This document shows, in pieces, positions 1 through 5,368 of a DNA stretch of 5,368 nucleotides (position 1 is its first letter; the number at the start of each line of letters is the position of its first letter). This DNA is from Acidobacteriota bacterium. Lineage in GTDB: Bacteria; Acidobacteriota; Vicinamibacteria; Vicinamibacterales; UBA8438. A program made the translations under genes and the position numbers. The notes under the pieces were generated by a model. The model made no database searches and was not told where the DNA came from. It saw only the letters and a list, made by a program, of their open reading frames with translations. The stretch is taken from the NCBI GenBank assembly GCA_012963185.1, contig DTWD01000520.1:1-5368 (forward strand). Reading direction: 5' to 3'.

Positions 1-63
1 CAACCGCGCATATTAGCAGTTAGGGGGTTTCGCTTTTGCGCGCCATGATGGTCGACCGCTAGT
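1..63. other. Left edge, no gene supported
   Basis: All three forward frames are closed early here, by stops at 14-16, 21-23 and 46-48, so a gene entering from the left on the plus strand could end in this stretch, but too few codons are visible to say. On the minus strand only an 8-codon ATG frame is seen, which I do not call. I see no clear promoter, Shine-Dalgarno site or hairpin before the rhodanese gene. Confidence 0.5.
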
Positions 64-519
64 ATGCACCGTATGGATGTTAAGCAAATTGATGTACGGC
101 AGGCGCATGAACTTCAACGGACGGACAGTTACACCTATGTGGATGTCCGATCGGTACCCGAATACGATAAAGGACATCCGTCTGGCTCGCATAACGTACC
201 ACTTCTAAATTTTGATGCCAGTATCGGGCGCATGGTTCCAAATGCAGATTTTCTACGTGTGATGCAGGCTAACTATCCTGTCGATACGAAGCTTTTAATT
301 GGCTGTCAGGTCGGCGGTCGATCATCTCAAGCTGCGCAGATACTTTCATCGGCAGGTTATACCGATCTTTCAAATGTGATGGGTGGTTTCGGGGGAGCGC
401 GGGATCCATTGGCGGGGCAGGTGCATGCTGAGGGCTGGCTCGAGGCTGACCTTCCTGTCGAAACGTCGGCCACGCCAGACGGAAGTTACGAGGAACTCAA
501 GGGAAACGCGAGGTCCTAG
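64..519 (+). CDS. Single-domain rhodanese-like sulfurtransferase
   Basis: Rhodanese-fold protein of 151 residues. The family carries a persulfide on an active-site cysteine and transfers sulfane sulfur to thiol acceptors, normally in the cytoplasm. Visible landmarks are the N-terminal YVDVRSVPEYDKGHPSGSHN block (residues 25-44), which matches the family pattern D-V-R-x-x-x-E-[YF]-x-x-G-H-x-x-G-[AS]-x-N, and the active-site loop CQVGGRS with Cys81 as the predicted nucleophile. The GRSSQAA helix start and a closing GGFGGARD segment (107-114) follow. There is no signal peptide or membrane segment, and the length fits a one-domain protein with a short acidic tail. An in-frame TGA at 46-48 makes the ATG at 64 the first ATG. 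No Shine-Dalgarno site precedes it, and the ATG at 73 (MDVKQID) is an equally plausible start. It stands alone, facing the amidase gene. The acceptor is unknown; the family call is firm. Confidence 0.93.
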   Translation: MHRMDVKQIDVRQAHELQRTDSYTYVDVRSVPEYDKGHPSGSHNVPLLNFDASIGRMVPNADFLRVMQANYPVDTKLLIGCQVGGRSSQAAQILSSAGYTDLSNVMGGFGGARDPLAGQVHAEGWLEADLPVETSATPDGSYEELKGNARS

Positions 520-522
520 CAG

Positions 523-1866
523 TTATACGTTTATCACCGATTCCACTTGTTTTGCGAGTGTGAGTAGCTCATTGGTGGCATGGCGACGGCCGACAAGTTG
601 AATTCCGATAGGGATTCCATCAACTCTTCCACACGGAAGAGAGATAGCCGGGTGACCTGTTAGGTCGAATAGCTGCGTCAGACGAAGCGTGAGTGCTCGG
701 ACCGAGTCGGTTTCGCCGTCTATAGTCAAACTGTCATCACCGAGCATCGGAGGTACGATTGGAAGGGTAGGAAGAATTAAGGCCTCACTTTTCACAAGTG
801 CGTTATCTACCTCTCTTCGTAAAACCTCCCGTCCGTGTTGCGCAAGCAAATAGTCTTCTGCAAGAACGTAGCGGCCCAGTTCTAGTCGTGCTCGCACACT
901 AGGCGAGTACAATTCTGGTTGCGTCTTGAGTGTCAACTGGTGACTCAATGCGGCCTCTGGTAATTGAGTGTGTAGGTATACCGTAGGTATTTCAGTTGCG
1001 TGTGGTATTTCAACGTCCGTGACAACGCTACCGCATGCTTCTAGTGTGTGTACCGTGTGCTCGAAGATGCTGGCAATATCTTTGTCCATTTTGTCGAAGA
1101 AGTACTTGCGTGGGATACTGAAATACGTTTGATCGAGCGTTTTCTGGTATTTCCTTGGTGCTTCGTCTGGTGTCTGTCTGAGTAGTTCGAAGAGTAATTG
1201 TGCATCGGCGACTGTGCTTGTAAGTGGTCCAGCGTGATCAAGTGTCGGAGCGAGTGGAACCACACCAGAAAGACTCACTTCTCCGTGAGTGGGTTTTAGT
1301 CCGACTACACCGCATGCGGATGCAGGGATGCGGATCGATCCACCTGTATCCGTGCCAATCGATGCGATGGCCATGTCTGTTGCAACGGAAACTGCCGACC
1401 CACTGCTTGAACCACCTGGAATCCGTTGTTCGCTATGAGGATTTCGAGTTAATCCGAATGCCGATTCGTATCCGGTGGTTCCGAAAGCAAATTCATGAAG
1501 ATTGCATTTCCCAATTACGATTGCCCCTGCCCGACGTAATCGAGTGACGAGCTCGGCATCGGTTGATGCCCGATGATCAGCGCGTACGTGGGACGCAGCG
1601 GTTGTGCGAGTGCCTCTGACATCGATCATGTCTTTGACGGAGACCGGAATGCCGTGCAGCGGACCAACGTCGTCGTGCCCGTCAGAGATCGCCGCATCTG
1701 CATTACGGGCCTGTCTACGTGCATCATCAGCGAACACAGTGATGAATGCATTCAAGACATCGTCTTGTTTTTCGATTGCGTCGAGACAAGAGTTGACGAG
1801 GTCCAGAGAGGAACCTTGTCCGGACCGTAGCTCTGCTACGAGTGTCGTGATGGAGACGTTATTCAT
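523..1866 (-). CDS. Amidase-signature family hydrolase (GatA/AtzE-like)
   Basis: Enzyme of 447 residues that should hydrolyse a carboxamide C-N bond using the Ser-cis-Ser-Lys triad of the amidase-signature family. All parts are visible: Lys78 in HGIPVSVKD, the Gly/Ser-rich motif GGSSSGSA (151-158) with Ser153 as the cis-Ser, and nucleophile Ser177 in GTDTGGSIRIPA (171-182). The spacings Lys-Ser 75 and Ser-Ser 24 match those known for bacterial GatA and for FAAH. The usual C-terminal block is present (GHPAISLPCG, then IPIGIQLVG). The protein is shorter than typical GatA (about 480 residues) and no gatB is visible, so a catabolic amidase of AtzE type is more likely than tRNA-dependent amidation. 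There is no signal peptide, so it is probably cytoplasmic. Its ATG overlaps the stop of the preceding 58-aa ORF (ATGA) and has only a weak Shine-Dalgarno site, which implies translational coupling. The substrate is not determinable; last gene of the operon. Confidence 0.95.
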   Translation of the reverse strand: MNNVSITTLVAELRSGQGSSLDLVNSCLDAIEKQDDVLNAFITVFADDARRQARNADAAISDGHDDVGPLHGIPVSVKDMIDVRGTRTTAASHVRADHRASTDAELVTRLRRAGAIVIGKCNLHEFAFGTTGYESAFGLTRNPHSEQRIPGGSSSGSAVSVATDMAIASIGTDTGGSIRIPASACGVVGLKPTHGEVSLSGVVPLAPTLDHAGPLTSTVADAQLLFELLRQTPDEAPRKYQKTLDQTYFSIPRKYFFDKMDKDIASIFEHTVHTLEACGSVVTDVEIPHATEIPTVYLHTQLPEAALSHQLTLKTQPELYSPSVRARLELGRYVLAEDYLLAQHGREVLRREVDNALVKSEALILPTLPIVPPMLGDDSLTIDGETDSVRALTLRLTQLFDLTGHPAISLPCGRVDGIPIGIQLVGRRHATNELLTLAKQVESVINV

Positions 1867-2039
1867 GCAGGCTCGTGCGATTCTTCATCTGTGGCTTTTG
1901 CAGACGGCGGCATGGTCCAGTTGGCCTGCCGCAGCACAACAGTTGCTTGTTGAAGCATTGTGATTAATGGTTCGAGTTCAGGAATGCGGCGACGTGAGGC
2001 ATCTTGAAGCGCATATGAGTACCACATCGTGGGTGTCAT
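1863..2039 (-). CDS. Small 58-aa protein, possible amidase partner (GatC/AtzG-like position)
   Basis: Short ORF starting MTPTMWYSYALQ and ending EESHEPA. It fills what would otherwise be a 188-base hole inside the operon. Three features support it as a real gene. An AAGGA Shine-Dalgarno site (2053-2049) stands 9 bases before the ATG. The gap to the upstream oxidoreductase stop is only 15 bases. Its TGA overlaps the amidase ATG as ATGA. Residues about 18-40 (RRIPELEPLITMLQQATVVL and on to RQANW) look like one amphipathic helix, followed by a Pro/Ala/Glu-rich tail; no membrane segment or signal peptide is seen. I do not recognise the sequence by family. From established knowledge, GatC (partner of GatA) and AtzG (68 aa, partner of the amidase AtzE) are small helical proteins encoded next to an amidase-signature enzyme. 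By size and position this ORF could be an analogous stabilising subunit, which is inference. It is too weakly similar to name. Confidence 0.72.
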   Translation of the reverse strand: MTPTMWYSYALQDASRRRIPELEPLITMLQQATVVLRQANWTMPPSAKATDEESHEPA

Positions 2040-2048
2040 AACAGGTTG

Positions 2049-2053
2049 TCCTT
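2049..2053 (-). promoter_or_regulatory. Shine-Dalgarno site of the 58-aa ORF
   Basis: AAGGA on the minus strand, 9 bases before the ATG at 2039 and directly after the TAA of the FAD oxidoreductase gene (2057-2055). It is among the clearest ribosome binding sites in the window and decides the start of the small ORF; the next in-frame ATG, at 2027, has nothing comparable. Confidence 0.65.
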
Positions 2054-2054
2054 C

Positions 2055-3242
2055 TTAAATCATTGCATCATCCCAGAAGAGTTCGCCTCGCGTAAATCTT
2101 TCCGGGTCGAATGAACCGATATCGAGCTTATTCGATGCGCCGGTTGTTAAAAGGTCTGCGATGGCTCGACCGGTCGCAGGAGCCATCATCAAACCGTGAC
2201 CACTGAATCCAGTCGCAACATAAAAGCCAGACTGTTTCGGGTATTCACCAAGGATCGGATTGTGATCGGGTGTCATTTCATAAAGCCCCGCCCAGCCTTC
2301 AAGTAGTGCCGAGTCGGCCAGTGCTGGTAAACGTGCAATGAGAGGTGGTCGGAACTCCGTCTGCCAGCGTTGCATGTCGCAATCAAAATTTTCCCCTGCT
2401 GGTTCATCAAGCTTGGTGTATGCGACCACAATCCGGTCTTGGTTGCCAAACTCTTCTGGGTCGTCATGTCGCCAGTGAACGCCGCTTGGGTCAATGACCA
2501 TGGGAAAGCGGTGCGGCCATGACCGTGAGAGCGCACATCGGAAGAGTTGTTGTCGTACAGGTGTTATCGGGAGATCAATATCGGCGAGTGCCGCTAGGGG
2601 TTTTGTAAACGCGCCGGAAGCGCAGACAATTGCTTGTGCCTCGACCGAGTCACCCGTATCGAGCCGAACGCCTCGAACACGTCCATGCTCTGTGATGAAA
2701 CCGGTGACAGTGGCTGTTCGATACGTGGCTCCGGCTGTCATGGCCAGATGTCGAAATCCAGAGAGCGCGGCTTTTGGATTGGTGTATCCATCCTCAGGTC
2801 CGAAGAGACCAAATACAATGTCGTCGAGTTTAAGATCAGGTACATGTGCATGGATCGTTTCAACATCAAGTCGTTCAATGGACGCGCCTAGCTGTTTTTG
2901 TATTGTGTATCGGCGTTCGAAACGTTCCGCCATGGCAGCATTTACAAGAAAGAGGTACCCACGCTGTCGAAAGTTGACGCGTATATCCGTTTTTGATGCT
3001 GCGAGTATGTCGTCGAAACCTTTATAGAATTGGGTGCTGTGCTGCGCGAAGCGTATGTTTGCGCCAGAGCTAAATTGTTGGCGAATGCCGCCCATGGCGA
3101 GATATGATGACGCACGACGGTAACTGGGATCCCGCTCGATTACGGTTACTGCGGTCGTAGCATGTCGACCGGAACAAAGGTGATAAGCGATGCTTGAGCC
3201 GACTACGCCACCACCAATAATGACAATGTGATCGGTGCCCAT
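2055..3242 (-). CDS. FAD-dependent oxidoreductase, DAO family (sarcosine oxidase/FOXRED1-like)
   Basis: Flavoenzyme of 395 residues of the D-amino-acid oxidase superfamily, whose members oxidise the C-N bond of amino acids or N-methylated amines such as sarcosine, dimethylglycine or proline derivatives. The N-terminal Rossmann motif HIVIIGGGVVGSSIAYHL carries Gly10, Gly12 and Gly15, and Glu36 of VIERD is placed to bind the adenosine ribose. The segment MGGIRQQFSSGANI (50-63) resembles the FOXRED1/sarcosine oxidase beta type. Further family marks are GYTNPKAAL (152-160), PVRQQLF (228-234), MTPDHNPILG (323-332) and the C-terminal FAD loop TGFSGHGLMMAPATG (344-358). The length is normal and the protein looks intact and soluble. 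An in-frame TAA nine bases upstream makes ATG 3242 the first start; its ribosome site is weak. It lies 39 bases after the SRPBCC gene and 15 before the 58-aa ORF. Whether it is an oxidase or a dehydrogenase, and its substrate, are not readable here. Confidence 0.93.
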   Translation of the reverse strand: MGTDHIVIIGGGVVGSSIAYHLCSGRHATTAVTVIERDPSYRRASSYLAMGGIRQQFSSGANIRFAQHSTQFYKGFDDILAASKTDIRVNFRQRGYLFLVNAAMAERFERRYTIQKQLGASIERLDVETIHAHVPDLKLDDIVFGLFGPEDGYTNPKAALSGFRHLAMTAGATYRTATVTGFITEHGRVRGVRLDTGDSVEAQAIVCASGAFTKPLAALADIDLPITPVRQQLFRCALSRSWPHRFPMVIDPSGVHWRHDDPEEFGNQDRIVVAYTKLDEPAGENFDCDMQRWQTEFRPPLIARLPALADSALLEGWAGLYEMTPDHNPILGEYPKQSGFYVATGFSGHGLMMAPATGRAIADLLTTGASNKLDIGSFDPERFTRGELFWDDAMI

Positions 3243-3281
3243 GCGGTCTTACAGTGATGTACGCATTCCTGCGAAGTGCAC

Positions 3282-3794
3282 TTATCTTCTCGTTGCGACG
3301 CCACGCGGAGGAAGACGCGGTTCCGCGCCGTTTTCCAGGTATTGCTTCAGTGCGGCAAGAGAGTCTTTCCACCCAGCTTCGATGAGGGTGTTGTAGCGTT
3401 TCCAACGCGTACTGTCATCGGCACCACTTTGCCGAATTTGAAGCCGTGTGCCTGCGCCCTCGACACGGCACGTCACTTCGAGTGCCATGGGGCCGATCGG
3501 GTCGCTAGCTGGAGGCAGCCAATACGCATCAGCCAGAAAGAATTCACGACCGTGCCGGAATTCCATAACGGTACCGTAGAAAACCCCTCCAAGTGTTCCG
3601 AGTACATCATCTTGAAATGGAGTCGTGTTCCATTCCACCGCATAAATTCCAAGCGGGCGGGGCGCAGTGACTGACCGGGTTACATTCCACCACGCCGAGA
3701 GAGCATGGCTATCGAAAAAAGCAGAGAGTACCTGGGTGGGCGCTGCCGTGATGGAAATCGCGTGGTCAAAGTGAAGGCCGTCCGATTCAGACAT
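3282..3794 (-). CDS. SRPBCC-domain protein, AHSA1-like
   Basis: Protein of 170 residues with the START/Bet v1 (SRPBCC) helix-grip fold. The pattern is typical: a first strand FDHAISITAAPTQVLSAFFD (9-28) leading into the short helix, then ALSAWWN (31-37). Antiparallel strands follow, including GGVFYGTVMEF (69-79), ALEVTCRVEG (104-113) and TRLQIRQSG (116-124). A long C-terminal helix, YNTLIEAGWKDSLAALKQYL (134-153), closes the domain. The last 14 residues are a Pro/Arg-rich tail beyond the fold. Members bind small hydrophobic ligands in a cavity, and a few are enzymes or stress proteins; the bacterial AHSA1-like group is mostly uncharacterised. There is no signal peptide. The start at ATG 3794 has no evident Shine-Dalgarno site. 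Its place between the muramidase-like gene (49-base gap) and the oxidoreductase (39-base gap) suggests co-transcription, perhaps to handle a substrate or intermediate, which is inference. Confidence 0.85.
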   Translation of the reverse strand: MSESDGLHFDHAISITAAPTQVLSAFFDSHALSAWWNVTRSVTAPRPLGIYAVEWNTTPFQDDVLGTLGGVFYGTVMEFRHGREFFLADAYWLPPASDPIGPMALEVTCRVEGAGTRLQIRQSGADDSTRWKRYNTLIEAGWKDSLAALKQYLENGAEPRLPPRGVATRR

Positions 3795-3823
3795 GGGTGA
3801 TGAGGAGATGGCTGGATCGTATC

Positions 3824-3840
3824 ACCGCGTTGGTCGCGGT
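3824..3840. repeat. Perfect 6-bp inverted repeat with 5-base loop
   Basis: On the plus strand ACCGCG, loop TTGGT, then CGCGGT, in the 49-base gap between the muramidase-like gene and the SRPBCC gene. In the minus-strand transcript it would form a small GC-rich hairpin 3 bases after the TAA at 3846-3844. No T-run follows on that strand, so it is not a standard intrinsic terminator. It could act as an mRNA-stabilising or processing hairpin, or a weak attenuator, or be chance. Confidence 0.4.
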
Positions 3841-3843
3841 AGG

Positions 3844-5010
3844 TTAATACAGTAAATATCGCTGTCGAAGAACATTGAATGATTCGATCGCGTCGATCCA
3901 GCCTTGCGCAATATCCGTGGCATTTCTGTCTAGTTCAATTTGTTGGCGAAGGGTATCCGAACCAGCCAGGATGTCGATAGGCATTTTGGTTGTTTCGTAC
4001 TCGTACGGTGGTGTCCGCCACGCGAATTGCGAGCCGGCAAGTCGGCGAAAGGCTTGGATGATGGCGACACCAGTGACGACTGGTCTGAACGCACGGCGGT
4101 CTGTCACGTGTATTTGACATCCACCACAGGTCTGACCGGCATACTTTTGGAAGGTCGGTTCGAATGTGGTTGGGCGAAAATGTGCACCTGGAAGGTCGAG
4201 TGCGTTGAGATCCCTGACAAGGGTGTTGGCCTTAATGTCGGGTGCACCGATCAATTCAAATGGTCGTGTCGTGCCACGACCTTCAGACAAGTTTGTGCCT
4301 TCTATGAGTACCGTGCCTGGATATACGATGGCACTGTCAAGCGTGGGCAGATTTGGCGACGGGTAGATCCACGGAAGATCGTGTTCGCTTGCGTAGGTGT
4401 CACGGGACCATCCAACAAGAGGCGAAACGGTGAGTTTTGATCCAATCTCAAAATGATCATTGAACAATTGGGCGAGCTCGCCGATCGTTAGACCGTGACG
4501 CAGTGGAATCGAAAACTGTCCAACAAATGACGAAAAGTTGTGTTCCAGAACAGGCCCTTCAATAACCTTGCCTCCAATCGGGTTGGGACGGTCGCAGACG
4601 ATTACGCGAATGTTATGGCGTGCGGCGGCTCTCAAGCAGTTCGCCATTGTGTAGGCATATGTGTACACGCGAGTTCCGACGTCTTGAAGATCGATGACGA
4701 GAAGGTCAATCCCGTCAAGCATGGTGGCCGTTGGTTCTCGCGTATTGCTGTACAGCGAATAAATTGGGACATTGAATCTTGGATGATGTCCGTGATCGGA
4801 TTCGATCATGTTGTCCTGGACGTCGGCATAAAACCCATGTTGGGGACCGAACAGGGCGACGAGCGTTGTGTCAGATAGAGCCGAGATTCGTTCGGCGATG
4901 TGCTGAAAGGTGTGGTCGATGGAGGCGGAATTTGCAACGAGACCTACCCGAGCCCCTGCGAGCAGGTTCGACGCCAAAAGTTGCTCTGATCCAAGTGAGA
5001 CTGATACCAC
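3844..5010 (-). CDS. DUF1343 / NamZ-type exo-beta-N-acetylmuramidase homologue (GH171)
   Basis: Protein of 388 residues of the DUF1343 family. Characterised members (B. subtilis NamZ, formerly YbbC) release MurNAc from the non-reducing end of peptidoglycan fragments. The landmarks run in order: AGARVGLVANSAS (18-30), LFGPQHGF (53-60), VIDLQDVGTRVYTYAYTM (105-122), CDRPNPIGG (139-147), IYPSPNLPTLDSA (215-227), EGTNLSEGRGTTRPFELIGAP (237-257) and CGGCQIHVTD (295-304). The length is that of a complete family domain. Two oddities stand out: many relatives read GPEHGF where this has GPQHGF, and there is no signal peptide, so the protein should be cytoplasmic. The start is GTG at 5010; an in-frame TAG lies 27 bases upstream with no ATG between, and the family normally begins just before the GxRVGL block. 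No murQ, nagZ or transporter is visible nearby, so a recycling role is unproven. First gene of the minus-strand operon. Confidence 0.88.
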   Translation of the reverse strand: MVSVSLGSEQLLASNLLAGARVGLVANSASIDHTFQHIAERISALSDTTLVALFGPQHGFYADVQDNMIESDHGHHPRFNVPIYSLYSNTREPTATMLDGIDLLVIDLQDVGTRVYTYAYTMANCLRAAARHNIRVIVCDRPNPIGGKVIEGPVLEHNFSSFVGQFSIPLRHGLTIGELAQLFNDHFEIGSKLTVSPLVGWSRDTYASEHDLPWIYPSPNLPTLDSAIVYPGTVLIEGTNLSEGRGTTRPFELIGAPDIKANTLVRDLNALDLPGAHFRPTTFEPTFQKYAGQTCGGCQIHVTDRRAFRPVVTGVAIIQAFRRLAGSQFAWRTPPYEYETTKMPIDILAGSDTLRQQIELDRNATDIAQGWIDAIESFNVLRQRYLLY

Positions 5011-5016
5011 ATCGAG

Positions 5017-5022
5017 ATTATA
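5017..5022 (-). promoter_or_regulatory. -10 box TATAAT placed for a leaderless transcript
   Basis: A perfect consensus TATAAT on the minus strand, separated by 6 bases (CTCGAT) from the GTG start at 5010. If the G of GTG is +1, the hexamer occupies -12 to -7, the standard geometry for transcription starting on the start codon itself. There is no good -35 element 16-18 bases further upstream, and no Shine-Dalgarno site would fit on such an mRNA. Leaderless genes in several phyla have just this arrangement. A chance match is possible. Confidence 0.5.
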
Positions 5023-5166
5023 GATTCTTCGCCACTAAGAACTCGATGATCACTATGCTGCATCGGTAGATACAGTGTTAATGGGCAACCTGTGATGGTC
5101 GGCACAACAATAGGTTTAGGCGTGACTTGCGGGTAAGTAGTTCCGAGCGAGACAATATGTACCATT

Positions 5167-5173
5167 GAGGAGG
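5167..5173 (+). promoter_or_regulatory. Shine-Dalgarno site of the acyl-CoA dehydrogenase gene
   Basis: GAGGAGG ends 3 bases before the GTG at 5177, with its first GAGG 6 bases away. It is the strongest ribosome site in the window and fixes the GTG start: no in-frame ATG lies between it and the recognisable dehydrogenase motif, and the in-frame TTG at 5165 lies at the edge of the site itself. Confidence 0.7.
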
Positions 5174-5176
5174 CGC

Positions 5177-5368
5177 GTGAACGAATCCAACACTGAACTA
5201 CATCACGACCTCCGTAGTGCTGTAAGCGAGCTCTGCGGTCGGTTTTCTGATACTTATTGGCGAGATCTTGATCGAGTAGATGCTTATCCAGAAGAGTTTG
5301 TTAAGACGTTAACTGACGCGGGTTACCTGTCGGCATTAATTCCTGAAGAGTATGGAGGGTCTGGCCTA
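5177..5368 (+). CDS. Acyl-CoA dehydrogenase, N-terminal part (cut by window end)
   Basis: Sixty-four codons are visible, open to the last base. The segment YPEEFVKTLTDAGYLSALIP (37-56) followed by EEYGGSGL (57-64) is the hallmark of the helical N-terminal domain of acyl-CoA dehydrogenases, flavoenzymes of about 380-400 residues that introduce an alpha,beta double bond into acyl-CoA thioesters. The FAD-binding middle domain and the catalytic Glu lie outside the window, so chain-length or substrate class cannot be judged. The start is GTG, backed by a strong GAGGAGG. It is transcribed away from the minus-strand operon, so it may share regulation from the common region, but that is inference. 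Fragments of this size can also come from acyl-CoA dehydrogenase-like proteins with other substrates; the family call itself is firm. Confidence 0.87.
   Translation, partial: MNESNTELHHDLRSAVSELCGRFSDTYWRDLDRVDAYPEEFVKTLTDAGYLSALIPEEYGGSGL

Larger units (their letters stand above)
5011..5176. promoter_or_regulatory. Divergent intergenic region
   Basis: This 166-base region separates the minus-strand operon from the plus-strand acyl-CoA dehydrogenase gene, so it must hold the promoters of both unless one transcript enters from outside. On the minus strand a TATAAT is clear. On the plus strand the best I can find is TTGCGG (5127-5132), an 18-base spacer, then GACAAT (5151-5156), which is a weak match. 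I see no convincing operator palindrome and no RNA gene. Confidence 0.5.

Noticed and set aside
523..1866. Reading the amidase as GatA of the tRNA-dependent amidotransferase
   Set aside because: The protein is somewhat short, there is no gatB, and the neighbours are catabolic genes. The small upstream ORF shows no clear GatC sequence, so a stand-alone or AtzE-like amidase fits better.
1604..1963. A plus-strand ORF crossing the start of the amidase and the 58-aa ORF
   Set aside because: It has no ribosome site or family resemblance. The minus-strand frames here have a clear Shine-Dalgarno site and coupled start and stop codons.
2494..3027. A 177-codon plus-strand ORF opposite the oxidoreductase
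   Set aside because: It is rich in Arg, Ser and Cys with no family motif, and lies wholly antisense to the well-supported flavoenzyme.
3070..3405. A 111-codon minus-strand ORF spanning the SRPBCC/oxidoreductase junction
   Set aside because: It is out of frame with both genes and covers the clear FAD-binding N-terminus and the SRPBCC C-terminus. Its composition, rich in Arg, Ser and His, is typical of a shadow frame.
3824..3840. Intrinsic terminator after the NamZ-like gene
   Set aside because: The stem is only 6 bp and no run of T follows on the transcribed minus strand, so it is reported only as an inverted repeat.
3940..4440. A 166-codon plus-strand ORF opposite the NamZ-like gene
   Set aside because: It is antisense to conserved DUF1343 motifs (IYPSPNLP, EGTNLSEGRG) and has no motif of its own, so I read it as a shadow frame.
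4944..5165. A 73-codon minus-strand ORF running through the divergent region into the start of the NamZ-like gene in another frame
   Set aside because: There is no Shine-Dalgarno site before its ATG (the bases there are the complement of the plus-strand GAGGAGG), it resembles no known family, and it overlaps a well-supported gene. An N-terminal extension of NamZ by frameshift was considered, but the GTG start already gives the normal family N-terminus.

Overview
The window reads as a compact stretch of a bacterial chromosome. Genes are tightly packed, GTG starts occur, base composition looks intermediate, and every protein belongs to a widespread bacterial family. No phage, transposon, tRNA, rRNA or CRISPR signature was seen. 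The lineage cannot be fixed by reading alone. The style of the rhodanese and DUF1343/NamZ proteins recalls environmental groups such as Acidobacteriota or Chloroflexota, but this is only an impression.

Layout. A small single-domain rhodanese gene (64-519, +) lies at the left. It converges, with only 3 bases between stop codons, on a five-gene run on the minus strand that fills 523-5010. In transcription order this run holds: a DUF1343/NamZ-type (GH171) exo-N-acetylmuramidase homologue (5010-3844); an AHSA1-like SRPBCC protein (3794-3282); a DAO-type FAD-dependent amine/amino-acid oxidoreductase (3242-2055); a 58-codon ORF easily missed because of its size (2039-1863); and an amidase-signature (GatA/AtzE-like) hydrolase (1866-523). 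Gaps are 49, 39 and 15 bases, and then a 4-base ATGA overlap, so one polycistronic operon is the simplest reading. To the right, across a 166-base divergent region, the first 64 codons of an acyl-CoA dehydrogenase begin at 5177 (+) and run off the window.

How they may work together. The FAD oxidoreductase and the amidase are the sort of pair found in catabolism of N-substituted amides or amino-acid derivatives: oxidative attack on a secondary or tertiary amine, and C-N hydrolysis of an amide. The small ORF sits where small GatC/AtzG-type partners sit beside some amidase-signature enzymes, and may be a subunit of the amidase. The muramidase-like gene at the head of the operon is hard to fit to that pathway: it lacks a signal peptide and carries GPQHGF where many relatives have GPEHGF. 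It also has a TATAAT box placed exactly for leaderless transcription from its GTG. No substrate can be named from sequence alone. The most useful observations are the uncalled 58-aa gene, the predicted leaderless promoter and the unusual gene mix of the operon. There is no strong sign of a wholly new system.
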